From Oncomelania hupensis (taxonomy: Eukaryota > Mollusca > Gastropoda > Littorinimorpha > Pomatiopsidae), in the NCBI GenBank assembly GCA_036898135.1, contig CM072521.1, positions 66,833,740-66,897,739 of the forward strand: a stretch of 64,000 nt of DNA, read 5' to 3'. Position numbers and translations under genes: made by a program. Shown piece by piece: positions 20,742 to 30,785 of this stretch (positions are counted from its first letter, which is position 1; each line of letters opens with the position of its first letter). The notes under the pieces are model-generated. The model saw nothing but the letters and a program-made list of their open reading frames with translations. It did no database searches and was not told the origin of the DNA.

Positions 20742-23700
20742 ATGTCGGACCCAGTGGCCTTGAGATTGCGCTTCAAGGAATTGGGAGAAGCTTTACACTT
20801 AGCAGGTGGAGACCTAATTGCGTATATAAATGCAGAGGTAGAGAAACAGGAGGCTAAGGCAGAGAGAGCAGCAGAGAGAGAACAGAAGAAACTCGAAGCA
20901 GAACAGAGGAAAGCAGAACTAGAAGCAGAGAGAGAGGCAAAGAAATTAGAAGCGGAGAGAGAGGCGAAGAAATTGGAAGCAGAGCAAAAGAAATTAGAAG
21001 CAGAGCAGAAGAAATTAGAAGCAGAGAGAGAAACGAGGAAATTAGAGCTAGAGGCAGAAAGAGAACAGAAGAAGGCAGCATTAGCAGCAGAGAGAGAAGC
21101 AGAAAGTAGGAGATGGGAGTATGAGAGGGCAGAAAAGGAAAAAGACAGACAGCATGAGTTAGAGCTAAGAAGATTGGGATCAGGAGCTTCAAGTTCTTCC
21201 TCAACCCCTCCCCACTCAGATCAGCTAGAGGTAGCATCCAACCCTGTACAAGGAATGTCATTTCCACTGGGAACATTCAATGAGAGAGAAGAAGGTCTAG
21301 ATCTCTATCTGACTAGGTTTGAGCGTCTAGCAACAGAGTATAAACTAGATCCCACTCATTGGTCTTTTAAGCTTAGTCAAGGGCTTAGAGGAAAGGCTTA
21401 TGACATCTACAGTAAGCTACCGACTGACAGAGTGACTGACTATCACAAAGTAAAAGAGGCACTCCTAACGGGATTCGAACTGACAGGAGAATGCTACCGG
21501 CAAAAGTTCCGCACCAATCGGAGAGTGAAAGGAGAGAGCTATGCGCAGTTCGCGGATCGGTTGTCCACAATGCTGGATAAGTGGATTAGCCAGTCAGCCA
21601 CGGCTAAGACGTATGATGGACTGACAGAACTGTTAGTATGGGAACAGCTACGGGAAACCATGACCCCCGAGCTGAGAACATTCTCAGTAGAGCAGGGCGC
21701 GGAAAGACTAGAAGATCTGGTCAAGGTCGCCGATAGGTACGTGGCCGCACACGGAGAAGCCAAGAGCTTCAGGCGAGACCTAAAGCCTAACGGGAAAGAG
21801 GCACAGAAACTAAGCCCTAACCGGGAAGAGCGCACCGCGAATAAGCCGAATAACCCCAGACCTGGGCAAAATAAAGGACCCAACACGGAATTCGGGAAAA
21901 GAGGTCCTGCGGAACAGAGACGGTATTGTTCGTTCTGCAACAGAAACAATCACTCCACCGCAGAATGTTTCAAGTTGCCCGCACAACGTAGGGAAGAGCG
22001 CGAAAGCCGGCCAGCGCACAGAGTTCTAACTCAAAGTAGCGGTAACAAGCCACTCACAATCGGAGATCACCCATCGGTGACAGACACGGTCAAGGTCAAC
22101 GGAAAAGAAGCGAACTGTCTGTATGACACAGGTCTATCATACGACGCGATAGTTAGCGAATCTCTTGTATCGCGCGCGGACTTGACGGACAATACAGTCG
22201 ACTTACAAGGAGCAGACTTGACGAAACCGACGACTACTTGCCCAATAGCTTGGATCGAAGTAGAGAGTAGGTACGTCACAGGACGAATCCAAGCAGCTGT
22301 TTTACAGAAACCCCTGTATGATCTAGTGCTAGGTTGTAGGTATGTGTTCTTAGGCACGCCCCCCAAAACTGTAGAGATAGCTGCAGTGCAAACCAGGGCC
22401 CAAGCTAAAACCCAACCACCCCAGCCCGAGTTCGCTCCGAATCCAGGACTCGAAGAGATCAAAACAGCACAGAAAGAAGACACCTCGATAGCGAAGTGCT
22501 TCCAGAAGCTACCCAAGGCGCACACACCCCCGCACAAGGGAGACTTCTACATGGAAGAGGGAGTTCTACATCGACAAGGAGATGGAGATCACACCCAACT
22601 AGTACTACCAGCCACCCTTCGAGCCCAAGTACTAGAACTAGGCCACAGCATGCCACTCAGCGGACACATGGGAATTGGAGCCACAGTGCAGAGAATCAGC
22701 GCACACTACTATTGGCCAGGAATCACGGAGGATGTCAAGCGCTACGTGAAATCTTGCCACCAATGTCAACGATATTCCCCGCGACATCACACCGTACCAG
22801 TTACCTTAGGACCATCAGTAGTAGTCGGCGTGCCATTCCAGCAAGTCTCAGTAGACATAGTGGGACCACTGCCCATGACCAAGAAGCGGAACAGATTTCT
22901 ACTCACACTCGTCGACGCATGTACGATGTGGTGCGAAGCAGTCCCGTTGCCAGCGATCGACACCAAGAAGATTGCAGATGCACTCATCGCCATCTTTACC
23001 AGAGTCGGATTCCCGGACAGCATTAGAACGGACAACGGATCTCAGTTCACCGGCCGCCTGATGCAAGACGTGTTCGAGTTGATACAAGTTCATCACATTC
23101 GCACACCACCATACCACCCAGCCAGCAACGGACAAGTAGAAAGACTGAATGGAACCCTTCTCACCATCCTCAGGAAAGTCGCCGACGACAATCCAGAAGC
23201 GTGGGACACCTACGTGAATGCGGCACTGTTCGCATACCGAGAAACACCCCATGCAGCCACAGGCTACACCCCGTCAACATTGCTATTCGGCAGACCTCTA
23301 GCAGGACCGCTAGAAGCCCTACGCAGAAGTTGGACGGAAGCCAAGATAGACGACACACCAAGAGGTGCCACCAAGTACGTCGCAGACCTGCAGGAAACCC
23401 TCAAAGCAACGTGGAAGAAAGCGGGTGAAGCACTGAAGAAGGCAAGAGCCCGTCAGGCGAAGTACTACAACCGCCACGCGAAGGACAGAGAACTGCAAGT
23501 CGGCGATCAAGTGCTACTCTTACTTCCAAGTGGAACCAACAAGCTGGACATCGCTTGGAGAGGGCCGTACCGGGTGACTGCCAAGAAATCCAAGACAGTC
23601 TACCAAGTAGAGGTGAACGGGAGAGCCCGATACCACCACATCAATCTCCTCAAGAAGTATACGGACCGACCAGCGACCCCCAGCACTCACAACTTGCTAG

Positions 23701-25262
23701 CCATCGCCATCGCGGAAGAAGGAGAAAGCATGGAGACCAATGCAGTCGAGTATCCCCTGCACTCCAAAGAAACCTACAAAGACGTGATACTCAACGGAGA
23801 CCTAGCCGCTAAACAGCAACAGCAAGTACGACAGGTCATTCGACAACATCAGACTGTGCTAACAGACCGACCAGGGAGGACAGACCTCATCGAAGTAGCC
23901 TTAACGGTGACCGACCCAACACCCGTCCGCCAGAAGCTCTACCCGATGCCACTGTCTCAGCAGCGAGCCATCAAGGAAGAGATAGACACCTTACTGGCAG
24001 CCGGAATCATCTCAGAGTCTACTTCACCCTACAGCGCAGGCACGGTATTGTTGCGAAAACCCAACGGAGAGCATCGACTGTGCATCGACTTCAGACTCCT
24101 GAATGCGGTAACGCAGTTCCAGCCAGAGCCACTCCCGGACCAGACAGACCTATTTGCCAAGCTACAGCGAGCGAAGTACTTCTCACGCATCGACCTCAGC
24201 AAAGGATACTACCAGATACCAGTACATCCAAAAGTCCGAAAGTACCTAGCGTTTAGCACTATGGAAGGACACTTCGAGTTCAACGTACTTCCATTCGGAC
24301 TCCACAACGCACCCAGCATCTTCAGCGCCATGATGCGAAAACTCCTGGCACCCCTGAGCAGCGAGCACCTACATTCGTTTATGGACGACATCCTCATCGC
24401 AACACCTACGTGGGAGGAACATGTCACGCTCCTACAACAACTACTCGCCCGCCTCAGAGACACGGGATTGACGGCAAGACCCACCAAATGTCAGATTGGA
24501 TTCACAGAGCTAGAATTTCTGGGACACACCATCAGTCAAGGAAGCCTGCGACCGGTAGAGAAGACAGTGAAACGCCTACTCGACGCTCCTAGGCCCAAGA
24601 CCAAAAAGGAAGTACAGTCGTTTCTAGGACTCTGCGGCTTCTACCAGAAGTTCATCCCCAACTACAACAGCATCGCCGTGCCACTGACAAATGGAACCCG
24701 GAAAATCGCCCCGGACAAAGTAGTTTGGACAGCGGAATGTGAGACAGCCTTCCAAACACTCAAGGACAGAATGACATCGGCGCCAGTACTCCACCTACCC
24801 GATTTGACTCAGCCATTCGTTCTTCGCACCGACGCAAGCGACTTAGGCCTCGGAGCAGTACTGCTACAGCGCGACCCCAAGAATGCAGAGACGCTATTCC
24901 CTGTCGCCTACGCCAGCAGAAAATTGAGACCCGCCGAGACCCACTACGCCACGTCGGAGAAAGAATGTCTTGGACTAGTCTGGGCCATACAGAAATTCCA
25001 ACTCTACCTGTATGGGACCCACTTCACAGTTCAGGTGGACCACCAACCACTATCGTTCCTGGCAGCCTCCAAGTCTTTGAACTCTCGCCTGATGCGATGG
25101 GCACTCACCCTTCAGGCGTACTCATTCCAGATCGAGTACATCCCCGGCAAAGAGAACCACGGAGCCGACTACCTCAGTCGCCATCTCGTGGAGGACACAG
25201 CAGCTGTCGCCCACCCAACACAACTAAGGGCCACAGCACCAGAATTCGTCCCCGCCCAGTAA
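20742..25262 (+). CDS. gag-pol: Gag-Pol polyprotein, Gmr1-like order (Gag-PR-INT-RT-RNase H)
   Basis: A single 1506-codon frame. The ATG at 20742 (MSDPVALR) is chosen because the codon two positions upstream is only TTG. Domains in order: a charged coiled coil of KKLEAERE-type repeats (about 35-140); a capsid-like Gag domain (about 175-340); a CX2CX4HX4C zinc knuckle (396-409); a retropepsin-like protease with LYDTG (Asp462); and an integrase with an HHCC finger (His634, His642, Cys672, Cys675) and a DD35E triad (Asp705, Asp764, Glu800), followed by a WRGPYRV GPY/F module (about 939). Then come the reverse transcriptase (RIDLSKGYYQIPV about 1149, LPFGLHNAP about 1183, SFMDDIL with catalytic Asp1215 and Asp1216) and RNase H (RTDAS Asp1364, TSEKE Glu1406, VDHQPL Asp1433). 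There is no internal stop or frameshift. Gag and Pol share one frame, so Pol must be released by proteolysis. The protein copies the element RNA to cDNA and integrates it. Confidence 0.95.
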   Translation: MSDPVALRLRFKELGEALHLAGGDLIAYINAEVEKQEAKAERAAEREQKKLEAEQRKAELEAEREAKKLEAEREAKKLEAEQKKLEAEQKKLEAERETRKLELEAEREQKKAALAAEREAESRRWEYERAEKEKDRQHELELRRLGSGASSSSSTPPHSDQLEVASNPVQGMSFPLGTFNEREEGLDLYLTRFERLATEYKLDPTHWSFKLSQGLRGKAYDIYSKLPTDRVTDYHKVKEALLTGFELTGECYRQKFRTNRRVKGESYAQFADRLSTMLDKWISQSATAKTYDGLTELLVWEQLRETMTPELRTFSVEQGAERLEDLVKVADRYVAAHGEAKSFRRDLKPNGKEAQKLSPNREERTANKPNNPRPGQNKGPNTEFGKRGPAEQRRYCSFCNRNNHSTAECFKLPAQRREERESRPAHRVLTQSSGNKPLTIGDHPSVTDTVKVNGKEANCLYDTGLSYDAIVSESLVSRADLTDNTVDLQGADLTKPTTTCPIAWIEVESRYVTGRIQAAVLQKPLYDLVLGCRYVFLGTPPKTVEIAAVQTRAQAKTQPPQPEFAPNPGLEEIKTAQKEDTSIAKCFQKLPKAHTPPHKGDFYMEEGVLHRQGDGDHTQLVLPATLRAQVLELGHSMPLSGHMGIGATVQRISAHYYWPGITEDVKRYVKSCHQCQRYSPRHHTVPVTLGPSVVVGVPFQQVSVDIVGPLPMTKKRNRFLLTLVDACTMWCEAVPLPAIDTKKIADALIAIFTRVGFPDSIRTDNGSQFTGRLMQDVFELIQVHHIRTPPYHPASNGQVERLNGTLLTILRKVADDNPEAWDTYVNAALFAYRETPHAATGYTPSTLLFGRPLAGPLEALRRSWTEAKIDDTPRGATKYVADLQETLKATWKKAGEALKKARARQAKYYNRHAKDRELQVGDQVLLLLPSGTNKLDIAWRGPYRVTAKKSKTVYQVEVNGRARYHHINLLKKYTDRPATPSTHNLLAIAIAEEGESMETNAVEYPLHSKETYKDVILNGDLAAKQQQQVRQVIRQHQTVLTDRPGRTDLIEVALTVTDPTPVRQKLYPMPLSQQRAIKEEIDTLLAAGIISESTSPYSAGTVLLRKPNGEHRLCIDFRLLNAVTQFQPEPLPDQTDLFAKLQRAKYFSRIDLSKGYYQIPVHPKVRKYLAFSTMEGHFEFNVLPFGLHNAPSIFSAMMRKLLAPLSSEHLHSFMDDILIATPTWEEHVTLLQQLLARLRDTGLTARPTKCQIGFTELEFLGHTISQGSLRPVEKTVKRLLDAPRPKTKKEVQSFLGLCGFYQKFIPNYNSIAVPLTNGTRKIAPDKVVWTAECETAFQTLKDRMTSAPVLHLPDLTQPFVLRTDASDLGLGAVLLQRDPKNAETLFPVAYASRKLRPAETHYATSEKECLGLVWAIQKFQLYLYGTHFTVQVDHQPLSFLAASKSLNSRLMRWALTLQAYSFQIEYIPGKENHGADYLSRHLVEDTAAVAHPTQLRATAPEFVPAQ

Positions 25263-25420
25263 AACCCTGTCACTAGTGTCCATAGCTACCTGGCACAGCA
25301 TTGCAGCTCAGGTAGAGCAACTTAACTAGTTTGTAAATAGGACCCTAGGATAGTGCAGTGTTAAACTAGGCCCTGTAGTAGAAAAAGGTCGAATCCAGTA
25401 GTCATCGCCTTTTTTCAGTT

Positions 25421-25428
25421 GAGGGAGC
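25421..25428 (+). promoter_or_regulatory. Candidate polypurine tract
   Basis: GAGGGAGC directly before the 3' LTR, preceded by a T-rich run. It is short and ends in a C, so it is a weak match. Confidence 0.4.
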
Positions 25429-26935
25429 TGTCATGAACTGGCTAGTTTTAACTCTGCCAGTGACTATTTAGCCTTGTGTAGTCTTTGTAACAGTAGAGAG
25501 TCAGTAAGGAACACAGGCAGGCCACACACGGCGAGCCAGCCACACACAGCGTAGTGAGTCAGCACTTGAGCTTTGAATCTGACCGTTTTAACCAATCAGG
25601 AGCAGGCTAAGCGGGTAGAGCAGTTCTGACTGTGTCAGAACCTACACACAGTTTGAATCAGTCGTGTGTGAGACGAGGAAGAGTGAACATCTACATAGAT
25701 AGCTAGAGAAATCTCTTCACTCATAGACCAGGAAGCAGGACTTTAGAATCTTAGAGTTCTATTAAGTCATCATGGGCCTGAACTTGTCAAACAGGTAAAT
25801 GAACACCCTTCTGTTTCATCGTGATATATTTATATTATTGTTGAAATTATGTTTGTGGAATTTGCTATGCATAAATGTGAATTGTTAATCCGAATTTGCG
25901 TGACCATGTGGAAAAGCCGAACACGTGGCGAAACACGACCGGTTGCGCCGCCATGTTGTATACCGTACGGAACCACTGTTGTTTAACTTATATGTATGTT
26001 TGCAGACCAGTGGCTGTACCACTGAATGTTTATAATATTATTAATTCTGTATGTGTATAGTTAGCCACGTTTGATATTTATGTATGTATAGGAATTTAGA
26101 GTGAGATTCCAGTGGACCCCGGAAGTAGCAGAATGTTCGTCGCTTATGTATAGAGATGTGGAGCTATCACTGAGGGCTACTTTGGCTTTCAGTGAGACGC
26201 TCTGCACAAACCGATTATTCAGGGTTGTGCAGAATTTCGTCTCTTATATTACAGACGAGCAGGCGAGCTATCCTGTGCGTCCCACTCCACAGAAACGACG
26301 AGTTGGTTGAGGAGCCTCTACCGCACAAGTCGGAAAGAGCTACCTTGAAAAACACCCTGTCAGACCCCACAGCGTGGCAAGGGAACCCAACTACACAACG
26401 ACACAGGTGGACCAGAAGCTACCTCACAGAAGGACTTCGCACGCACCATCTAGCAGTTAAGTGTAAACCTAAAGGTGCACTTAAACTGATCGGAAACAGG
26501 ACCACAGTAGTCCAAATCTTCAGAAACTGTAAAACGGACCACAGTAGTCCAAATCTACATGAATATAATAGCAAGTGCCCGAGGAAGATATAACAGCTGC
26601 CTAGACTATCAGCGATCGAACTATTAGCAGTAACTGAGACATTTTAAGTTAGATTAGTACTTAGAGAATCTTGTATAGAGTAGAAGAAATAAATGTGTGA
26701 TTTTAACTGTTATCAAGTGGCTGGACTACATATGATTCATAGCCGTGTGAAAGCTAGTGTGACAGTAATCTTCTACCGTTTTTCTATCTATTTCTGTACC
26801 CCAACCTTAACACAGAACGAGCTAAACAAATAAATTTATTAAAGTAATTCATAGGGTGACTTACTAGCAGTTCCCACCGAATAAGCGTGAGGGTCCATAA
26901 TTCCATTGTGCAGAGCCCATAAACCCCACGTGACA
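25429..26935 (+). repeat. 3' long terminal repeat of the Gmr1-like element
   Basis: A 1507-bp copy of the 5' LTR. Differences seen by eye: a missing C near 25457, C for G near 25524, T for C near 25772, G for C near 26161, G for A near 26232, two changes near 26503-26518, and A for G near 26631. AATAAA is at 26688-26693. Confidence 0.95.
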
Positions 26936-26940
26936 GGTTG
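26936..26940. repeat. Target-site duplication, right (GGTTG)
   Basis: Matches 18857-18861 exactly. Confidence 0.9.
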
Positions 26941-27134
26941 TTATTGTGCACGTGACAATGAAATGACGTGACATCAGGTTGACTGTAGGTTTAAAGTACT
27001 CGTGAGGTGTGTGTCTGCCCGTTGGCAGCGGCTGGAAACTGGCTCCATGTGATCTCCTTATTGACGATGACGATTAATACATAATCCATACGAAATACTG
27101 CACAAGTTGTAATACGTAATACAGCATTGTACAA
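26941..27134. other. Non-coding stretch, nothing recognised
   Basis: Continues the sequence interrupted by the LTR element. No coding signal. Confidence 0.45.
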
Positions 27135-27515
27135 TGAAAAATGTTAACTAGTTCTTCCATAGACTTTGCACGCCTGACTTCATTAACAATAATAATACCA
27201 TAGAAAGCCTTAGTGACCAGTTGGCAGAAAGCGTCCAATATCCCCAAGCTGACCCTAGAGACCCCATACACAAACGAGGAGTTTTGGTAGAGTTTTGAAG
27301 TCTATCGAAGAAGATAGTAGATCGATAGAACAGATTAAGAACGAGAAAGAACAAATGAGTATGACAGAAACAGTGTTAATATAAAGCACTAAATTTCTAC
27401 GTTACATTACGTTGTATAGAGTATAACGTCCCCTGACACATTGCGTACAGGGGACTATTGTAATTTCTACAAAGTGGGGATACTATTTTATACCGAAAAC
27501 TCCGGCACTCCAACG
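27135..27515 (-). mobile_element. Short retroposon family R1, copy e (partial)
   Basis: The minus-strand 5' end near 27515 has the CCCCCGTTGGAGTGCCGGAG head. It then reads through TATAAAATAG and the AATTTAGTGCTTTATATT stretch to TCTCTAGGGTCAGCTTGGGG and GGTATTATTATTG. The usual 3' third is missing. A 61-bp insertion splits it at 27401-27461. Confidence 0.75.
27401..27461 (-). mobile_element. 61-bp micro-insertion with 9-bp target duplication
   Basis: AATTTCTAC flanks it on both sides (27392-27400 and 27462-27470). The insert contains a perfect 8-bp inverted repeat, GTCCCCTG...CAGGGGAC, with a 12-nt loop. On the minus strand it ends in AACGTAATGTAAC, like the tails of R1 copies b and d. I read it as an extremely 5'-truncated retroposon. 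Confidence 0.7.
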
Positions 27516-27760
27516 GGGGTAAACGTCATAGGCCTATGATAGTTGAACGTTCAGCACATAATGCAATTGACCTATACAGCTCTGAAACTGTACATTCTTT
27601 GCCTATATTATTGTCTTCCCAGTTAAAGGACTGTAGTTTTCGATGTAAATGAAGATGTTATAGGTTCGTTGCTCACGGTTTGGGAATACACTGTTTCAAT
27701 GGCTGATTCCTTTCTCCAAATACACAATCTGGTCCCATTCTTCAATCTATGATGCAAGTG
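27516..27760. other. Non-coding stretch, nothing recognised
   Basis: No frame or repeat partner seen. Confidence 0.4.
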
Positions 27761-27762
27761 TA

Positions 27763-27868
27763 CTCTACTGTACCCAACTGTACCCCACTGCACCCCACTG
27801 TACCCCACTGTACCCCACAGTACCCTACTGTACCCCACTGTACCCTACTGTACCCCACTGTACCCTAC
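27763..27868. repeat. Short tandem repeat of ACTGTACCCC type, period about 10
   Basis: About ten near-copies of TGTACCCCAC/TGTACCCTAC in a row. Confidence 0.85.
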
Positions 27869-28378
27869 TAATGCTAGCGCAGTGCTATCGATGATCCACT
27901 TTCTTATTTCTATCGCGGATCCATTCTATTTGGTTAACGCTCCTTGGGCCTCCGCTACGCTGTGTAACGATGATATTCGCCACATGGACACTTGACTTTG
28001 AAGAGGCGAGACAACTCGTCTTTCAGTACAGTACTATTTAACAAGAGGACATAGGCACCGCCCTCATTAGGCTGACCCAGACAAAAGAGAGATCCATTAC
28101 ATACCATCATTGAACTTACTATCATGCAGTCTATCAATCGATAATTTAATATAAAGCCTCTTCAATTCACACTTTGGAGATTTTAGAAGGAGAAAAAAAA
28201 ACTAACAACAGGAAAAATTATCACTTCAGTGTTGTTTCAGAACATGATATTAATGTTAAGTTGCCTTGTATCTTGAAAATATATGTTTAACACAAAAATA
28301 GAAAAGAAAAAAAATACAATGAGATAAGTACATAAATATATAACAGACAGCAATATTTGAACTAGCAAGAATGCTGTT
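27869..28378. other. Non-coding stretch upstream of the protease gene
   Basis: AT-rich, with no coding frame. It would contain distal promoter sequence of the protease gene. Confidence 0.4.
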
Positions 28379-28381
28379 TAA

Positions 28382-28602
28382 AGATTTCCATATGAGCATA
28401 TAAGGTTTTATATAAAAGATTTCCATATGAGCATATACGGTTTTATATGAAAGGTTTCCATACGAGCATACAAGTTTTTATATGAAAGGTTTCCATATGA
28501 TCTTATAGGGTTTTATAGAAAAGGGTTCCATATGAGCATATAAGGTTTTATATGGAAGGTTTCCATATGAGCATATAAGGTTTTATATGAAAGATTTCCT
28601 CA
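28382..28602. repeat. 35-bp minisatellite just upstream of the protease start codon
   Basis: About 6.4 copies of AGATTTCCATATGAGCATAT + AAGGTTTTATATGAA (start-to-start spacing 35 bp). It ends about 12 bp before the protease ATG, so it lies in the promoter or 5' untranslated region. Each unit has an AT-rich TTTTATAT box. Confidence 0.9.
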
Positions 28603-28613
28603 TAATTTTATAA

Positions 28614-28776
28614 ATGTATGCGCAGAAGTGCGTCATGATGTTGCTGATGTCGCTGTCGATCCTTGTGGCGTTGTCCTCCGGCAGCAGCAGCAGCGACTTA
28701 AAATTTGTGAAGGTGATGCCGATGGATGAAATCATAGACATGGAACACACATGGCAACAATGGAAACTTCAATATG
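28614..28776 (+). CDS. Cathepsin L-like cysteine protease, exon 1 (signal peptide and start of propeptide)
   Basis: The ATG at 28614 opens 54 codons plus one base. It begins with a hydrophobic signal peptide (MYAQKCVMMLLMSLSILVAL, residues 1-20). The propeptide start follows, including HTWQQWKLQYG, which matches the W..WK..YGK.Y opening of the I29 inhibitor domain. The donor is TATG|GTGAGG at 28777. The split Gly codon (G|GC) is completed by exon 2 at 29790, giving QYGKKYDPREE, exactly as in cathepsin L propeptides. The product would be a secreted or lysosomal endopeptidase made as an inactive precursor. The intron begins with a GAG/GAT-rich tract that extends the frame spuriously. Confidence 0.85.
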
Positions 28777-28779
28777 GTG

Positions 28780-29195
<416 letters not shown>

Positions 29196-29210
29196 CTTTT
29201 TAAAAATGTT

Positions 29211-29211
29211 T

Positions 29212-29262
<51 letters not shown>
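29211..29262. repeat. (ACT)n microsatellite
   Basis: About 17 ACT units. Confidence 0.9.
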
Positions 29263-29327
29263 CTCCACCATCCAATCTGATTGACCTGATTTGTTTCTGA
29301 TTTTATGTTTCTATAAGCACTATCACA

Positions 29328-29643
29328 CAAGACCATCACACAAGCCATTGGACAACACGATGACCTGCTCACAGTGGTGAAGAAACGGAAACTCCGATGG
29401 TATGGCCACGTCACCAGATCATCAGGCCTTGCAAAGACCATTCTGCAAGGCACAGTGCAAGGAGGTAGAAGAAGGGGGAGACCGAAAAAGAGGTGGGAGG
29501 ACAACATTCGAGAATGGACTGGTTTGACACTGAGCGAAGCCATGAGGGCTGCTGAGGACAGAGAAAGATGGAGTATGCTGGTTAAGCGATCATCTGTGGT
29601 GCCCCTACGACCTTCGGGTTATGGGACAGGATAGGATAGGATA
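29328..29643 (+). mobile_element. RTE-like LINE, 3' fragment (copy 2) in intron 1
   Basis: An intact 3' coding end: KRKLRWYGHVTRSSGLAKTI, then GRPKKRWEDNIREWTGL, AMRAAEDRERWSMLVKRSSV and PLRPSGYGTG, then a stop and GGATAGGATAGGATA. It is strongly 5'-truncated and oriented with the protease gene. Confidence 0.85.
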
Positions 29644-29789
29644 AGCACTATTGTTTCAAGATACATAATCTCACATTAAAAAAAAAATAAATGGAAAGAA
29701 GTTTTTGCTCCCTATGCTTAGTTCTATGTGCCTGTGGTATATAATGCCGGATTCTATTACTATTGACAGAATGGTGACCAATGTTGCAG

Positions 29790-29926
29790 GCAAGAAGTAC
29801 GACCCCCGAGAGGAGGTGACTAGAAGAAACATTTTCTATCAAAAGCTTCAGACCATCCAGGAACATAACGCCAAGTACCCAGTGCACGTGTCCTACACCA
29901 AGGGACTTAACCAGTTCTCGGATATG
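29790..29926 (+). CDS. Cathepsin L-like cysteine protease, exon 2 (propeptide core)
   Basis: The acceptor TTGCAG|GC is at 29790 and the donor GATATG|GTGAGG at 29927. The 137 nt complete the Gly codon and add 45 codons. The frame contains the I29 signature: an ERFNIN-type helix EEVTRRNIFYQKLQTIQEHN, in which the first Asn of ERFNIN is Lys, and the GLNQFSD form of the GNFD motif. This is diagnostic for cathepsin L-type rather than cathepsin B propeptides. Splicing to exon 3 gives [15 protein letters not shown], the usual family sequence. Confidence 0.9.
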
Positions 29927-30490
29927 GTGAGGAAGTTCTTGTACTGTTCAGTCTTGCATGGAGAGATATTGTGTTCAGTCTTGCATGGAGAGATATTGTG
30001 TATCTTATCACATTGTTTCAAATCTACATTGTTTTGTCATGCCGTGCCTGCATTGCGCACGCGCGCATTAAAATCTAAAAATAGAATAAATGGAGGATGG
30101 AGGTATGATAAGAAACTCGAAAACTAACCAAAAACAGTTGACTTCTAGAAAGCAATTGGTTGTGACTATCGCCCTGTTTTGTAGAATAAACTGGAAACTC
30201 AGATGAATGTAACAAACCGATTTTTAAATATTAATTTGTGTAACTGCACAATTTCTTTTTTTTTTAATGATGCCGCAAAAACGCTCTGATTTTTAATTTG
30301 GTTGAAAAATGGCATGAGACACCGCTTTGAGTTATCTCCAATCCTATTTAGCTCTTTTTATTTATTTTTTTAAAGGAATAGGTTCGCAATTAAATAGCGC
30401 ACAATGCACGCTGCACTGCAATAGTGAATAAAAATGATGCAGTTGTTCGTTCTTAAGAGCAAGATTTAGTATTGTATTGCATTATATTAT
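29927..30490. other. Start of intron 2, nothing recognised
   Basis: AT-rich intronic DNA with a 35-bp imperfect duplication of TGTTCAGTCTTGCATGGAGA near 29945 and 29978. Confidence 0.5.
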
Positions 30491-30622
30491 ATTATAGTAT
30501 GGTATAGTATAGTATAGTATAGTATAGTATAGTATAGTATAGTATAGTATAGTATAGTATAGTATAGTATAGTATAGTATAGTATAGTATAGTATAGTAG
30601 GCCTATAGTATAGTATAGTTAT
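30484..30622. repeat. (AGTAT)n pentanucleotide microsatellite
   Basis: About 20 pentamers of GTATA, with a short interruption near 30600. Confidence 0.95.
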
Positions 30623-30785
30623 TAATTGCAATTATTTTTACAAACACATTTTGTTTTATAAAATGAACATTATTAATAAACCCATTGTCATCCAATCAAT
30701 GTAGACTTCAGGATTGTTGGGTGTGTTTTTCTTCTGGTACTGAAATACATGAAGTTAAAATTTACAGGCTTGTATAATACAGAAA

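Larger units (their letters stand above)
18862..26935 (+). mobile_element. Complete Ty3/gypsy-type LTR retrotransposon with Gmr1-like domain order
   Basis: An 8.07-kb element bounded by GGTTG duplications. It has 1.5-kb LTRs, a primer-binding-site candidate 7 nt inside the 5' LTR, one long gag-pol frame, and a short purine tract before the 3' LTR. There is no envelope-like frame in the 166 bp between the pol stop and the 3' LTR. All catalytic motifs are intact and the LTRs are almost identical, so it inserted recently and could still be active. The domain order gag-protease-integrase-RT-RNase H is that of Ty1/copia, while the RT and integrase motifs are Ty3/gypsy-like. This combination is known from the Gmr1 clade. 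Confidence 0.93.

Noticed and set aside
20854..23361. Many antisense and shifted frames inside gag-pol (for example 140, 156 and 176 codons)
   Set aside because: Shadows of the biased codon use in the real 1506-codon frame.
25263..25428. Envelope gene downstream of pol (endogenous retrovirus)
   Set aside because: Only 166 bp separate the pol stop from the 3' LTR; there is no room for an env frame.
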